From contig LFJO01000003.1 of assembly GCA_001038565.1 (NCBI GenBank), positions 178,849-242,848 on the forward strand: a stretch of 64,000 bases of DNA, in the 5' to 3' direction. The stretch's first letter is position 1. Each line of letters starts with the position of its first letter. The notes under the pieces are model-generated. The model was not told the DNA's origin. It was given only the letters and a program-made list of their open reading frames with translations, and did not search any database. Shown piece after piece: positions 1 through 9,325 of this stretch. Made by a program: the position numbers and the translations under genes. The stretch comes from Alkalihalobacillus pseudalcaliphilus (GTDB lineage: Bacteria; Bacillota; Bacilli; Bacillales; Bacillaceae_D).

Positions 1-154
1 GTTGAATATGATTAATAATTAATCTTTTTTAATATTTATATTTTGTTAGATTAAAGTCATTCATAGATTGATCATTAAGTCGCTTTTTAACGGAGAAAGA
101 ATACGAAGGACTTAAATGTTGAATTTAGTTCATTTATTAAGGAGGTGCCACAGA

Positions 155-1447
155 ATGAACAACAGTGAAATTTATGTAAGTTTAGACATCGGTACATCCA
201 ATGTCAGAGTGATCATTGGAGAAATCTCGAATAGAACCATTAATATTATTGGGGTTGGTACAACGCCTTCTAATGGCATAAAAAAAGGTGCTATTGTAGA
301 TATAGATGAGACGGTTCAATCGATTAAGCGAGCAGTTGAACAAGCTGAAAGAATGGTTGGATTATCTATTAAACAAGTAGTTGTAGGTATTAATGGGAAT
401 CATATTCAATTACAGCCGTGTCACGGGGTAGTGGCTGTTTCAAGCCCTGACCGCGAGATAGGAAACGAAGATATTGCCCGTGTCATTGATGCAGCCCAAG
501 TGATATCTATTCCACCAGAAAGAGAGATTATTGATGTCATTCCACAGCAATTTATTGTTGATGGTTTGGATGAAATTAATGACCCTCGTGGAATGATTGG
601 TGTTAGACTTGAAATGGAAGGGACAATTATTACGGGTTCTAAGACAATTTTACATAATTTACTTCGTTGTGTGGAAAGAGCTGGGTTACAAATAGCCGAT
701 GTATGTTTACAACCATTAGCTGCTGGTTCAGTAGCTGTATCAAAAGATGAAAAAGGTTTAGGTGTTTGCTTAATTGATATTGGTGGTGGCTCTGTTACAA
801 TCTCAGTTTTTGAACAAGGTTCATTACAAGCAACGACTGTCCTACCAATAGGTGGTGACCATATTACCAACGATATTGCTGTTGGATTGCGCACATCAAC
901 TGAAGAAGCAGAGCGAATTAAAACCAAGTATGGACATGCTTATATCGACGAAGCTTCTGAAGAAGAAACGTTCACTATTTCGGTAATTGGTTCAAATGAA
1001 GCTCAGAATTTTAATCAATTCGAATTAGCTCATATAATAGAGCCTAGAATTGAAGAAATGTTTGAATTGATTTATCGTGAGTTAATGAAGTTAGGTTATA
1101 AAGACTTCCCAGGCGGTTATGTCTTAACGGGTGGTACTGCTATGATTCCTGGAATATTAGAATTGGCACGAGAGCTATTGGAGGGTAATATCCGCATTGC
1201 GATTCCAGATTATATTGGTGTTCGTGAATCGCAATATACAACAAGTATTGGATTAATCCAATTTGCTTATAAAAATGTGAAAGTTCAAGGCAAGGAAGTA
1301 GCAGCAGCAGTTTCTGATTCAGAAGGCGACTCATCGTATGATGAAGAGTTTGAGCCGCAGACAGCGAAAAAGGTAAAAAATAAAGAAGCAAAAAGTGAAA
1401 AACCAAAAGCAAAAGTGAAGAATTTCTTTAAAGTATTTTTTGAATAG
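155..1447 (+). CDS. ftsA: Cell division protein FtsA
   Basis: FtsA is the actin-like ATPase that tethers FtsZ filaments to the membrane and recruits later divisome proteins. The 430-residue product shows the actin-fold phosphate loops: DIGTSN near residues 11-16, DIGGG near 207 and TGGTAMIPG near 325. A lysine-rich linker leads to the C-terminal amphipathic helix ending NFFKVFFE, the membrane-targeting sequence. An upstream in-frame start at 116 is possible, but the GGAGG at 141-145 sits correctly before ATG 155, and the family starts here. It lies 33 bp before ftsZ with no terminator between, so the two are almost certainly cotranscribed. Confidence 0.96.
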   Translation: MNNSEIYVSLDIGTSNVRVIIGEISNRTINIIGVGTTPSNGIKKGAIVDIDETVQSIKRAVEQAERMVGLSIKQVVVGINGNHIQLQPCHGVVAVSSPDREIGNEDIARVIDAAQVISIPPEREIIDVIPQQFIVDGLDEINDPRGMIGVRLEMEGTIITGSKTILHNLLRCVERAGLQIADVCLQPLAAGSVAVSKDEKGLGVCLIDIGGGSVTISVFEQGSLQATTVLPIGGDHITNDIAVGLRTSTEEAERIKTKYGHAYIDEASEEETFTISVIGSNEAQNFNQFELAHIIEPRIEEMFELIYRELMKLGYKDFPGGYVLTGGTAMIPGILELARELLEGNIRIAIPDYIGVRESQYTTSIGLIQFAYKNVKVQGKEVAAAVSDSEGDSSYDEEFEPQTAKKVKNKEAKSEKPKAKVKNFFKVFFE

Positions 1448-1480
1448 AAGTCAATGTTAGTCTGATTAGGAGGACCTCAC

Positions 1481-2629
1481 ATGTTAGAGTTTGAAATGGA
1501 TATGGATCAATTAGCACAAATTAAAGTTATTGGTGTTGGTGGCGGAGGAAGTAACGCCGTCAATCGAATGATTGAGAATGGTTTACAAGGTGTTGATTTT
1601 ATTGCAGTAAATACAGATGCTCAGGCTCTTCACCTTTCAAAAGCAGAAGCAAAATTACAATTAGGTGGTAAATTAACGAGAGGACTTGGTGCAGGAGCCA
1701 ATCCAGAAATCGGAAAAAAGGCAGCTGAAGAGAGTCGCGAGCAATTAGAAGAAGTCTTACAAGGCTCAGATATGGTCTTTATTACAGCAGGAATGGGCGG
1801 AGGTACTGGTACAGGCGCAGCTCCAGTCATTGCTGAAGTTGCTAAAGAGCTAGGAGCTTTAACGGTAGGAGTTGTGACAAGACCATTCACCTTCGAAGGA
1901 CGTAAGCGCCAAACTCAAGCAGCTGCAGGTATTGAAGCTTTAAAAGAAAAAGTAGATACATTGATTGTTATTCCTAATGATCGTTTATTGGAAATTGTCG
2001 ATAAAAATACACCAATGTTAGAAGCGTTTCGTGAAGCGGATAATGTATTGAGACAAGGTGTACAAGGTATCTCGGATTTAATTGCTGTACCTGGTTTAAT
2101 TAACCTTGATTTTGCGGATGTTAAAACAATTATGAGTGAAAAAGGTTCTGCTCTCATGGGGATCGGGATTGCTACAGGTGAAAACAGAGCGGCAGAAGCG
2201 GCGAAAAAAGCCATTTCAAGTCCGTTACTTGAAACATCTGTTGATGGAGCACAAGGTGTACTCATGAACATTACCGGTGGTTCAAATTTAAGTTTATATG
2301 AAGTACATGAGGCTGCTGAAATTGTCTCAGCTGCATCTGATTCTGAAGTTAATATGATCTTTGGTTCTGTTATTAATGAAAACTTAAAAGATGAAATTGT
2401 TGTTACAGTTATTGCGACAGGTTTTGAGGATGGGGAGAACCAAGTTCAACACCGTCCAAGTTCTTCACAAAAAATGAACAAACCTAAAGCTAAGCAAGAG
2501 GAACCACAGGTTCAAAAAGAACCACGTTACTCACAGTCCCAACCACAAAAGAATCAAAATAGTGATGAGCAACTTGATACCTTAGATATTCCAACATTTC
2601 TAAGAAATCGCAGAAACCGCAATCGCTAA
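1481..2629 (+). CDS. ftsZ: Cell division protein FtsZ (tubulin-like GTPase)
   Basis: FtsZ polymerises into the Z-ring that organises septal wall synthesis. The 382-residue protein has the tubulin signature [10 protein letters not shown] near residues 105-115, the nucleotide-contacting [11 protein letters not shown] near 20-30 and the catalytic T7 loop NLDFADV near 207-213. A long Q/K/E-rich linker precedes the conserved C-terminal peptide DIPTFLRNR, which binds FtsA, SepF and other partners, and a basic tail RNRNR. AGGAGG precedes the ATG at good spacing. It is the last gene of the ftsAZ unit and is followed by a hairpin terminator. Confidence 0.98.
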   Translation: MLEFEMDMDQLAQIKVIGVGGGGSNAVNRMIENGLQGVDFIAVNTDAQALHLSKAEAKLQLGGKLTRGLGAGANPEIGKKAAEESREQLEEVLQGSDMVFITAGMGGGTGTGAAPVIAEVAKELGALTVGVVTRPFTFEGRKRQTQAAAGIEALKEKVDTLIVIPNDRLLEIVDKNTPMLEAFREADNVLRQGVQGISDLIAVPGLINLDFADVKTIMSEKGSALMGIGIATGENRAAEAAKKAISSPLLETSVDGAQGVLMNITGGSNLSLYEVHEAAEIVSAASDSEVNMIFGSVINENLKDEIVVTVIATGFEDGENQVQHRPSSSQKMNKPKAKQEEPQVQKEPRYSQSQPQKNQNSDEQLDTLDIPTFLRNRRNRNR

Positions 2630-2644
2630 TAACCAACAACCAAC

Positions 2645-2676
2645 AACCCCTTATGGAAGTTTCATAGGGGGTTTTT
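2645..2676 (+). terminator. Rho-independent terminator of ftsAZ
   Basis: CCCCTTATG pairs imperfectly with CATAGGGG across a 7-nt loop and runs into GGTTTTT. It lies 15 bp past the ftsZ stop. Confidence 0.8.
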
Positions 2677-2708
2677 CATGCGCGGGATGAGGCTAAAAGA
2701 AGGGATAG

Positions 2709-3117
2709 CAAGCCCGAGCAAAAGCCGAATCACGGGGTTGCGAGCAGAAAAAGCGAAAGGAAGCCAGAGCAAACGTGGAATCACGGGTTTGCGGGCAGAA
2801 AAAGCGAAAGGAAGCCCGAGCAAACGTAGAATCACGGGGTTGCGAGCAGAAAAAGCGATAGGAAGCCCGAGCAAACGTGGAATCACGGGGTTACGAGCAG
2901 AAAAAGCGAAAGGAAGCCCGAGCAAAAGCCGAATCACGGGTTTGCGGGCAGAAAAAGCGAAAGGAAGCCCGAGCAAACGTGGAATCACGGGGTTGCGGGC
3001 AGAAAAAGCGAAAGGAAGCCCGAGCAAACGTGGAATCACGGGGTTGCGAGCAGAAAAAGCGATAAGAAGCCCGAGCAAACGTAGAATCACGGGGTTGCGG
3101 GCAGAAAAAAAGGAAGG
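2709..3117 (+). repeat. 51-bp tandem repeat array, eight units
   Basis: Eight head-to-tail units of exactly 51 bp begin about 35 bp after the ftsZ terminator. Units differ at a few positions (for example AAACGTGG, AAACGTAG or AAAAGCCG after CCCGAGC). The period is 17 codons, so frames on both strands stay open, giving apparent proteins repeating ITGLRAEK (plus strand) or RLLGLPFAFSA (minus strand). No ribosome binding site precedes the plus-strand ORF, whose ATG directly follows the terminator T-run. In some units GCCCG..CAAAC can pair with GTTTG.GGGC, so each unit can fold. I read it as a noncoding intergenic array of unknown function. Confidence 0.9.
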
Positions 3118-3119
3118 AA

Positions 3120-3330
3120 CCCCGAGTATGCAGAACCTACATTCACTTCACCACAAAAAAAGGTGAAAGTAGTGGTGGCACTTTAAACAGTTGGTCCTTC
3201 ATACAACTCCATTTCCACTAGGAGTCGCATGCACAAAAAGGGAGCAATGTCCTATTAAGTCATTTATCGCAAGGTGGATGACCAACTAACTTCAAGGCAC
3301 AAACTCTTGCCCTTAACTCCCCCTTTTATT
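3120..3330 (+). repeat. Dispersed intergenic element, type B copy 1
   Basis: This segment shares long stretches with 5335-5535 and, in its last part, with 29600-29662. Shared blocks include CTTCATACAACTCCAT, TAGGAGTCGCA.GCACAAAAA and GGATGACCA.CTAAC.TCAAGGCACAA (3276-3302). It holds no convincing ORF. The stretch from here to the spoIIGA promoter near 3411 shows nothing else I can name. Confidence 0.75.
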
Positions 3331-3410
3331 TTCCATATCATTTCCTCAAAAAATATTTAGACAGAAAAAGCAATTATCTTTCAAAATAACAAGTAAAAAG
3401 TCGTCATGAA

Positions 3411-3443
3411 GTGACAGACATAGCCTTGTGAAAGTTTTATACT
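3411..3443 (+). promoter_or_regulatory. Candidate sigma A promoter of spoIIGA with wide spacer
   Basis: GTGACA (3411-3416) and TATACT (3438-3443) are each 5/6 matches to the sigma A boxes but lie 21 bp apart. The B. subtilis spoIIG promoter is known for a 22-bp spacer and for needing Spo0A~P. I do not see a clean 0A box (TGTCGAA); TAGACAGAAAA near 3357 and GTCGTCATG near 3400 are only weak resemblances. Confidence 0.4.
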
Positions 3444-3472
3444 AATAAAAACTATGAGTGAGGGAGTCAAAT

Positions 3473-4402
3473 ATGACGATTTATCTTGACCTCATTTGGC
3501 TATTAAACCTATTCATTGATTATTTACTCATTGCACTAACAGCCATCTTATTAAAAAGTCCTTTTAAGCATTTACGATTTATCATGGCCAGTATAGTAGC
3601 ATCGTTTATTGTTATTCTCATGTTTACATCGCTAGCAGACATCGTCCATATGCCATGGTTTAAATTATCGTATTCGGCACTCATTGTGTGGATTGCTTTT
3701 GGTTATCAACGATTACGTTATTTTATGAGGCATTTATTCGGTTTTTACTTTGTTACATTTATGACCGGCGGTGCTTTATTTGCTCTTCACTTTTTTTGGC
3801 AAACGGAAGTGGACATCCTTTCGCAATTTGCTCTTCCTAGTGGCATTTATATGGGAAGTACAATTAGTTGGGTATTTGTCCTATTAGGCTTTCCGCTTGT
3901 TTGGTATTTCGCCAAGCAAAATTTTGACATGATCGAAACAAGGAAGTTTCAATCAGAACAAATTGCTATGGTTCGAATTATATTAAATGGACAAAAAGTA
4001 GAAATGAAAGGGTTGGTTGATACTGGTAATCAATTAGTTTGTCCAATTACGAAATGGCCAGTATTAATTGTAGAAGCTCGTATATTACGAGATGTATATG
4101 GAGAGGAAGTCATTGGTCAACTGTTAAAGATAGGTGAAAGTGTAGAGGATCTCTTACCAGAAACAGAAGAACTAATGGATAGGGTGAGAATTATACCTTA
4201 TCGAGCAGTAGGACAGGGGAATCCGTTTTTGACTGCTCTGAAGCCTGATCAGGTTGAAATCATTTGTCAAAATCAATTATTTGAAACAAAAAAAGTATTG
4301 GTTGGAATCCAAGAAGGGGCTTTATCAGCAGAACAGCATTTTAGAAGTATTATTCACCCAAAACTTGTGCAAGGTCCCGTTGTAGAAAAGGTAGCCCAAT
4401 GA
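3473..4402 (+). CDS. spoIIGA: Sigma-E processing membrane aspartic protease SpoIIGA
   Basis: SpoIIGA cleaves the pro-sequence from sigma E in the mother cell after a forespore signal from SpoIIR. The N-terminal half (about residues 1-155) is a run of hydrophobic membrane segments. The C-terminal half carries the aspartic protease motif LVDTGN with the catalytic Asp at residue 183, the position known for B. subtilis SpoIIGA. An in-frame GTG at 3458 exists, but ATG 3473 gives the family start ([10 protein letters not shown]), the usual 309-residue length, and leaves AGGGAG as the ribosome site. It is followed 16 bp later by its substrate gene sigE. Confidence 0.95.
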   Translation: MTIYLDLIWLLNLFIDYLLIALTAILLKSPFKHLRFIMASIVASFIVILMFTSLADIVHMPWFKLSYSALIVWIAFGYQRLRYFMRHLFGFYFVTFMTGGALFALHFFWQTEVDILSQFALPSGIYMGSTISWVFVLLGFPLVWYFAKQNFDMIETRKFQSEQIAMVRIILNGQKVEMKGLVDTGNQLVCPITKWPVLIVEARILRDVYGEEVIGQLLKIGESVEDLLPETEELMDRVRIIPYRAVGQGNPFLTALKPDQVEIICQNQLFETKKVLVGIQEGALSAEQHFRSIIHPKLVQGPVVEKVAQ

Positions 4403-4418
4403 TAAAAGGAGGAACAAT

Positions 4419-5138
4419 ATGAAAAAGATGAAATTAAGACTTACACTTTTTTGGTATAAAATCATGCACCGTCTCGGAATGAAATCCGATGAAATATATT
4501 ACATAGGTGGTAGTGAAGCTTTGCCACCTCCATTAACAAAAGAAGAGGAAGCACATCTCCTGCAGAAGTTGCCTAGTGGTGACAAAGCCGTCCGTTCAGT
4601 ACTAATTGAACGAAACCTCAGACTGGTCGTTTACATTGCAAGGAAGTTTGAGAATACAGGAATCAATATCGAAGATTTAATTAGTATCGGTACAATCGGT
4701 TTAATCAAAGCCGTCAATACATTTAATCCAGAAAAAAAAATTAAATTAGCTACGTATGCTTCGAGATGTATTGAAAATGAAATTCTTATGTATTTACGAA
4801 GAAATAATAAAACTCGTTCCGAAGTATCTTTTGATGAGCCACTAAATATTGATTGGGATGGCAATGAATTATTACTTTCCGATGTCCTAGGAACAGAGGA
4901 AGACATCATTACAAAAGGAATTGAAGACAAAGTAGACAGGAAGTTACTTGTTAAAGCCTTACACACACTGAATGAGCGAGAAAAACAAATCATGGAGCTT
5001 CGATTTGGTCTTGCGGGTGATGAAGAAAAAACACAGAAAGATGTGGCGGATATGTTAGGTATCTCACAATCCTATATTTCTCGACTAGAAAAACGAATTA
5101 TTAAACGACTACAAAAGGAATTTAACAAAATGGTGTAA
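4419..5138 (+). CDS. sigE: RNA polymerase sigma-E factor precursor
   Basis: Sigma E is the early mother-cell sporulation sigma factor, made as an inactive precursor. The first 27-29 residues form the basic, amphipathic pro-sequence removed by SpoIIGA, ending near SDEIYYIGG, where the mature part begins. Region 2 spans roughly residues 65-135 ([30 protein letters not shown]), and region 4 spans about 180-235, with [14 protein letters not shown] and the helix-turn-helix [12 protein letters not shown]. Length is 239 residues, as in B. subtilis. AAAGGAGG precedes the ATG. It is cotranscribed with spoIIGA. Confidence 0.97.
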   Translation: MKKMKLRLTLFWYKIMHRLGMKSDEIYYIGGSEALPPPLTKEEEAHLLQKLPSGDKAVRSVLIERNLRLVVYIARKFENTGINIEDLISIGTIGLIKAVNTFNPEKKIKLATYASRCIENEILMYLRRNNKTRSEVSFDEPLNIDWDGNELLLSDVLGTEEDIITKGIEDKVDRKLLVKALHTLNEREKQIMELRFGLAGDEEKTQKDVADMLGISQSYISRLEKRIIKRLQKEFNKMV

Positions 5139-5194
5139 ATCGGTCTATTACTATGATGAACACAGCATGTCATCTATAACTACAACCAATAAGT

Positions 5195-5333
5195 GAAGAA
5201 CTCCTGTGAGACATAGTGTCAAAGTTGAGACCTTAGGTTGCACTGGTTAACTGAGTGCCACTCAACTGTCTCGGAGCATAATTTTCGGTAGCGACGAGTA
5301 ACGCTCCATGTTCGCACTAACTTCCATACAAAA
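5195..5333 (+). repeat. Dispersed intergenic element, type A copy 1
   Basis: This is one of four copies in the window sharing the core TTTTCGGTAGC (here 5282-5292), flanked by CGGAGCAT and GCTCCATGTT. It ends in TTCCATACAAAA. An upstream half with CTCCTGTGAGACATAG and GTTGAGACCT resembles the copy at 49310. No ORF is present. It sits directly upstream of a type B element in the sigE-sigG gap. Confidence 0.75.
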
Positions 5334-5334
5334 C

Positions 5335-5535
5335 CCACATGGCGTAGCCCCATTCACTTCGCCACCTACAAAGATAAAAGAAGTGGCGACATCTTAAACA
5401 TTTGGCCCTTCATACAACTCCATCACCATTAGGAGTCGCACGCACAAAAAAGGGAGCAGTCTCCCGCTTAGGTCATCTATCGTAAGATGGATGACCAGCT
5501 AACGTCAAGGCACAACCCATCGCTCCTAAGTAACT
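5335..5535 (+). repeat. Dispersed intergenic element, type B copy 2
   Basis: This is a near full-length relative of 3120-3330. It shares CTTCATACAACTCCAT, TAGGAGTCGCACGCACAAAA and GGATGACCAGCTAACGTCAA, and ends CTTTCATACAAAA, the same 3' end as the type A elements. Together with the preceding type A copy it fills most of the 551-bp sigE-sigG intergenic region. Confidence 0.75.
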
Positions 5536-5621
5536 TTCATACAAAAAAATAATTACGACGTTTCGTTATTGTCATAGCATAGCTTCTTCCAAATTATGTG
5601 TAAAAAAGGGAATGAAGCTGT

Positions 5622-5650
5622 GCATATTTTTTCCTGCTGAGGAGATACTT
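5622..5650 (+). promoter_or_regulatory. Forespore (sigma F/sigma G) promoter of sigG
   Basis: GCATA at 5622-5626 and GGAGATACTT at 5641-5650, separated by 14 bp, match the sigma F/G consensus boxes (G.ATA and GG.RANAMT). The site lies 40 bp upstream of the sigG GTG. Known biology fits: sigG is transcribed by sigma F and then autoregulated in the forespore. Confidence 0.65.
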
Positions 5651-5689
5651 ATTTTGACATCATCTCCCGAGTCAGGAGGGTAAGAAGAA

Positions 5690-6475
5690 GTGACACGAAA
5701 TAAAGTTGAAATATGCGGTGTAGATACATCAAAGTTACCAGTATTAAAAAACTCAGAAATGCGTGAATTGTTTGTTGAGCTACAAGCAGGTGATTATAGT
5801 GCAAGAGAGAAACTCGTAAATGGTAATTTGAGGTTAGTCTTAAGTGTGATTCAACGCTTTAACAATCGCGGTGAATTTGTTGATGATTTATTTCAAGTTG
5901 GTTGTATTGGCTTAATGAAATCAATTGATAATTTTGATTTAGGTCAGAATGTCAAGTTCTCAACCTATGCCGTTCCGATGATTATCGGAGAAATTCGTCG
6001 CTATTTACGAGATAATAATCCGATTCGTGTTTCTCGCTCGTTACGAGATATTGCCTATAAAGCTTTGCAAGTACGTGATCAATTGATGGCTGAAAAGAAA
6101 CGAGAAAAAGAACCAACTGTTCAAGAAATAGCCAAAATATTAGAAGTGCCAAAGGAAGATGTCGTTTTTGCCTTAGATGCCATTCAAGATCCAGTATCTC
6201 TCTTTGAACCGATTTATAATGATGGTGGCGATCCGATTTTTGTGATGGATCAAATCAGTGACGAACGTAATAAAGACATTAATTGGGTCGAAGAAATTGC
6301 CTTAAAAGAGGCGATGGTACGTTTAAACGACAGAGAGAAAATGATATTAAATATGCGTTTTTATCAAGGTAAAACACAAATGGAAGTAGCAGATGAAATT
6401 GGCATTTCCCAAGCGCAAGTTTCAAGACTAGAAAAGGCTGCTATCCAACAAATGAACAAACATGCTCAAAGTTAA
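5690..6475 (+). CDS. sigG: RNA polymerase sigma-G factor (late forespore)
   Basis: Sigma G directs late forespore genes such as the SASP and germination genes. The 261-residue protein opens with the family-typical RNKVEICGVDTSKLPVL. It carries region 2 (GEFVDDLFQVGCIGLMKSIDNFD, about residues 62-86), region 3 in the middle, and region 4 with NDREKMILNMRF and the helix-turn-helix ISQAQVSRLEK near 240-250. Translation starts at GTG with AGGAGGG upstream, matching the B. subtilis start. Unlike spoIIGA-sigE it has its own forespore-type promoter at 5622-5650. Confidence 0.97.
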   Translation: MTRNKVEICGVDTSKLPVLKNSEMRELFVELQAGDYSAREKLVNGNLRLVLSVIQRFNNRGEFVDDLFQVGCIGLMKSIDNFDLGQNVKFSTYAVPMIIGEIRRYLRDNNPIRVSRSLRDIAYKALQVRDQLMAEKKREKEPTVQEIAKILEVPKEDVVFALDAIQDPVSLFEPIYNDGGDPIFVMDQISDERNKDINWVEEIALKEAMVRLNDREKMILNMRFYQGKTQMEVADEIGISQAQVSRLEKAAIQQMNKHAQS

Positions 6476-6486
6476 TAGATGAATCC

Positions 6487-6526
6487 AAAACTACCTGAAT
6501 GTATGCGTGCATCGGGTAGTTTTTTA
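6487..6526 (+). terminator. Terminator after sigG
   Basis: AAAACTACC pairs with GGTAGTTTT, with extra pairing of TGCGTGCA around the loop, followed by TTTTTA. It lies 12 bp past the sigG stop. Confidence 0.75.
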
Positions 6527-6559
6527 TATGGAAGTTCGCTACAGGCGATAGTTCGTTCC

Positions 6560-6676
6560 TTAGGATATCGCTATGGGAATGGGGGCATGCTTTCCACAGA
6601 TTGACACGGAGCATGATTTTCGGTAGCGGCAATTAGTGCTCCGCATTCCAGCGTTAGCCAACTTTTATACAAAAAT
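6560..6676 (+). repeat. Dispersed intergenic element, type A copy 2
   Basis: The core TTTTCGGTAGCG lies at 6617-6628, preceded by ACGGAGCATGA and followed by GTGCTCCGCATT. The element ends CTTTTATACAAAA like the others. It fills the space between the sigG terminator and the ylmC leader. Apart from it, I see nothing I can name in 6527-6868. Confidence 0.7.
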
Positions 6677-6868
6677 ATAAAAGGCAACCAAATAAGGAGA
6701 GTTACTTACCACCACTATGGACGTGGAAACTTTATACAATTTTGCACTCAGAAAGATTATTTCATTTTTACTTCCTTTGATAAAATCGTGATTTTAGTTA
6801 GGTATAGATATTTTAAGGATGTCCTGCATATAGTGGTTGTAAGACATGTAAAAAGGATGGGGATTTTA

Positions 6869-7162
6869 ATGATGAAAATATCTGATTTACAATCAAAAGA
6901 TATCGTAAATATGGAAAATGGTCGACGTCTTGGACATGTGACCGACTTAGATATTAACTTAACTACTGGTAGAATTGAAGCGATGATTATTAATGGCACA
7001 AATAAGGTGATGGGTTTACTTGGACGAAATGAAGCAGAGGTCATCATACCATGGGATAACATCATTAAAATTGGCTCGGATGTCATTATTGTAGAAGTTC
7101 CTGAATCGATCAAAGCATTTTCTGACAACGCTTTTCGGCAATCACAAACAAAAAGGCGGTAA
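6869..7162 (+). CDS. ylmC: YlmC/YmxH family PRC-barrel protein
   Basis: This small protein of about 97 residues is one PRC-barrel domain: MKISDLQSKDIVN, GRRLGHVTDLDIN, TTGRIEAMII and VIIPWDNIIKIGSDVIIVE. Family members are conserved in spore formers next to sigG; the role is not well defined. The start is ATG 6869 or the adjacent ATG 6872; AAAAGGATGGGG at 6851-6862 supports either, so upstream in-frame codons from 6788 are excluded. It stands before the ylmD-ylmH run with a 94-bp gap. Confidence 0.85.
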   Translation: MMKISDLQSKDIVNMENGRRLGHVTDLDINLTTGRIEAMIINGTNKVMGLLGRNEAEVIIPWDNIIKIGSDVIIVEVPESIKAFSDNAFRQSQTKRR

Positions 7163-7256
7163 ATGGTGAAGAAAGTCGTTTATTGGTTATGTTATCTTAT
7201 GGTAAAATAAATGTGTATGAGGTAAATATATTTTGTAATAAAGGAGCGGGGATGGC

Positions 7257-8087
7257 GTGACAGAACCATTTGTTCAAGAACACGATCAATTACTTCAGTT
7301 AAAGCCTTGGGTAGCCGATAATAAAGATCTAATAGCCGGCTTTACGACAAAAAATGGGGGTAACAGTACAGGCCATTTTCTCTCCTTAAATATGGGTTTT
7401 CATGTTCCAGATCTACAAGAGCATGTTCAAAAGAATCGTCAAATGGTGGCGGGAATCTTAGGGGTTCCCCTCGATTCTTGGGTAAGTTCTGAGCAGGTTC
7501 ATGAAGCTTCGATTAAGAAAATAACGGAAGAGGATAAAGGCAAGGGTGCAAGGTATCTGGATACAGCGATTAAAAGCACAGATGGTCTGTATACGGATCA
7601 GTCGAATATCCTTTTGACGAGCCTTTACGCTGACTGTGTACCGCTCTATTATCGATCAAAAACAAAACCTTTTATTGGTTTGGCACATGCTGGTTGGAAA
7701 GGGACCGTTTTGGGTATAGGTACTAAGATGCTATCTATTTGGGAGAAAGAAGAGCAAGTTCCACTCGACCAAATAGAAGTGGCTATTGGCCCGTGCATTA
7801 GCCAAAATGCTTATGAAGTTGATACATATGTGGCTGAAAGAGTAGCTGCGCAATTCGGTGAAGAGCAATTAAAAGAAGTGACGGTTCAAACAAGGCCTGG
7901 TCATTATTTATTAGATTTAAGGAAACTTCATTACTTACGTTTTCTTGATTATGGATTAAAGAAAGAGCAAATCTATCAGTCATCATTTTGCACGCATGAT
8001 GAGGATTCTTTGTTTTTCTCACATCGTAGAGATCAAGGTAAGACAGGAAGGTTAATGAGTTTTATCGGACGGGTGGTATGTAAGTGA
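7257..8087 (+). CDS. ylmD: Laccase-domain purine nucleoside phosphorylase YlmD
   Basis: This 276-residue protein belongs to the YfiH/LACC1 (multicopper polyphenol oxidase-like) family, members of which act on purine nucleosides. Metal ligands are visible: His82 in SEQVHE, Cys127 in YADCVP and His144 in HAGWKG. GTG 7257 is preceded by AAAGGAGCGGGG; an ATG three bases earlier is out of frame and meets a stop at once. The stop overlaps the ylmE start (TGATG), showing translational coupling. In B. subtilis it sits in the same ylm cluster. Confidence 0.9.
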   Translation: MTEPFVQEHDQLLQLKPWVADNKDLIAGFTTKNGGNSTGHFLSLNMGFHVPDLQEHVQKNRQMVAGILGVPLDSWVSSEQVHEASIKKITEEDKGKGARYLDTAIKSTDGLYTDQSNILLTSLYADCVPLYYRSKTKPFIGLAHAGWKGTVLGIGTKMLSIWEKEEQVPLDQIEVAIGPCISQNAYEVDTYVAERVAAQFGEEQLKEVTVQTRPGHYLLDLRKLHYLRFLDYGLKKEQIYQSSFCTHDEDSLFFSHRRDQGKTGRLMSFIGRVVCK

Positions 8088-8776
8088 TGAGTGTAGATGT
8101 ATCAAAAAATGTACAAGAGTTACAAGAACATATAACAGCTATATGCCAAAAGGTTGAAAGGCATGTAGAAGAAATCAAGGTAATTGCCGTAACGAAATAT
8201 GTGAGTGAAGATACAACAGTTGCTGCCCTTCGTGCTGGAATCGAACATATCGGTGAAAATCGAGCGGAAGAGGGTGTGCAAAAATGGCAAGCACTTGGTC
8301 AACAAGGTACTTGGCATTTTATCGGTTCTTTGCAATCAAAAAAAGTGAAACATGTGATTGATAAGTTTGATTATTTTCATTCACTTGATAGACTTTCCTT
8401 AGCGAAGGAAATGGACAAGCGTGCCAATAAGGGACAAAAAGTTCGGTGCTTTGTTCAGGTAAACGTCTCAGGAGAAGAAACCAAATCAGGTGTAACGGCG
8501 GAAGAGCTTTTTAGCTTTATAGAACAGTTAGCTGAATTTGAGGCGATTGAAGTTGTCGGTTTAATGACGATGGCCCCATTTTATGATGACCCTGAATTAA
8601 CGCGACCGATTTTTCGTCATCTACGTGAACTGAAAGAAGAAATTGAACGAAAGCAATATCGACATGCCCCGTGTCATGAACTATCAATGGGCATGTCGAA
8701 TGATTATCATGTTGCATTAGAAGAAGGAGCAACATTCATCCGTGTTGGAACAGCTTTGGTCGGTAAAGAATACTAA
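8087..8776 (+). CDS. ylmE: YggS/PLPBP family pyridoxal phosphate-binding protein YlmE
   Basis: This 229-residue protein of the alanine racemase N-terminal fold binds PLP and is implicated in vitamin B6 and amino acid homeostasis, without a known catalytic reaction. The PLP lysine is Lys37 in VIAVTKYVS, followed by HIGENRAEEG and later IGSLQSKK. The C-terminal signature LSMGMSNDYHVALEEGATFIRVGTALVG is family-typical. ATG 8087 shares its A with the ylmD stop. In-frame GTG 8084 is an alternative start. Confidence 0.92.
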   Translation: MSVDVSKNVQELQEHITAICQKVERHVEEIKVIAVTKYVSEDTTVAALRAGIEHIGENRAEEGVQKWQALGQQGTWHFIGSLQSKKVKHVIDKFDYFHSLDRLSLAKEMDKRANKGQKVRCFVQVNVSGEETKSGVTAEELFSFIEQLAEFEAIEVVGLMTMAPFYDDPELTRPIFRHLRELKEEIERKQYRHAPCHELSMGMSNDYHVALEEGATFIRVGTALVGKEY

Positions 8777-8803
8777 TCGATATCGATATAGGAGGGAAAA
8801 GTG

Positions 8804-9295
8804 ATGAGCATTAAATCGAAATTTAAACGTTATTTTGAATTAGAGGATGATGTGCAGGAATATGAAGAATTTGTGAATGAAGAAACCTCATATGAGGAGC
8901 CGAAGACGAGAAAGACACGTTCACAGCAGTCATTTTCTTCACCTGCTCAAGCACAGACTTCATCCAAAGCAAAAGAACCAGGTAGTGGTCAAAATGTTGT
9001 CAGTTTACAAAGCATCCAAAAAAGTGCTTCAAAAGTCATTCTTTTTGAGCCTAGAACGTATGATGAAGCACAAGACATTGCCGATCATTTGAAAAATCGA
9101 AAAGCAGTTATCATTAATTTACAACGAATTTCTCATGAACAAGCAAAGCGAATAGTCGATTTTTTAAGTGGAACAGTGTATGCTATTGGTGGGGATATTC
9201 AAAAGCTAGGTGGGAATATCTTTTTATGTACCCCAGATAATGTTGATGTATCTGGTACAATTACAGATATGGTACAGGAGCAATTTCAAAATTAG
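8804..9295 (+). CDS. sepF: Cell division protein SepF
   Basis: SepF assembles into rings that bundle FtsZ polymers and anchor them to the membrane, partly redundantly with FtsA. The 163-residue protein has an N-terminal amphipathic helix ([15 protein letters not shown]), a variable acidic/Ser-rich linker to about residue 70, and a C-terminal globular domain with [19 protein letters not shown] and [26 protein letters not shown] precedes the start; in-frame GTG 8801 is adjacent but less likely. It shares its FtsZ partner with the genes at the start of the window. Confidence 0.95.
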   Translation: MSIKSKFKRYFELEDDVQEYEEFVNEETSYEEPKTRKTRSQQSFSSPAQAQTSSKAKEPGSGQNVVSLQSIQKSASKVILFEPRTYDEAQDIADHLKNRKAVIINLQRISHEQAKRIVDFLSGTVYAIGGDIQKLGGNIFLCTPDNVDVSGTITDMVQEQFQN

Positions 9296-9325
9296 AGTTG
9301 CTCATTTATAAAGGTGGTGAGTTTT

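Noticed and set aside
421-927. Minus-strand ORFs inside ftsA, ftsZ, pyrAB, acpP and other genes
   Set aside because: They are antisense shadows of well-conserved genes without ribosome sites.
2678-3166. 162-codon plus-strand ORF (and a 142-codon minus-strand ORF) across the 51-bp array
   Set aside because: Open only because the repeat period is 17 codons; the ATG follows the terminator T-run with no ribosome site, and both strands are equally open.
3350-3410. Spo0A boxes upstream of spoIIGA
   Set aside because: Only weak 5-of-7 matches to TGTCGAA; not enough to annotate.
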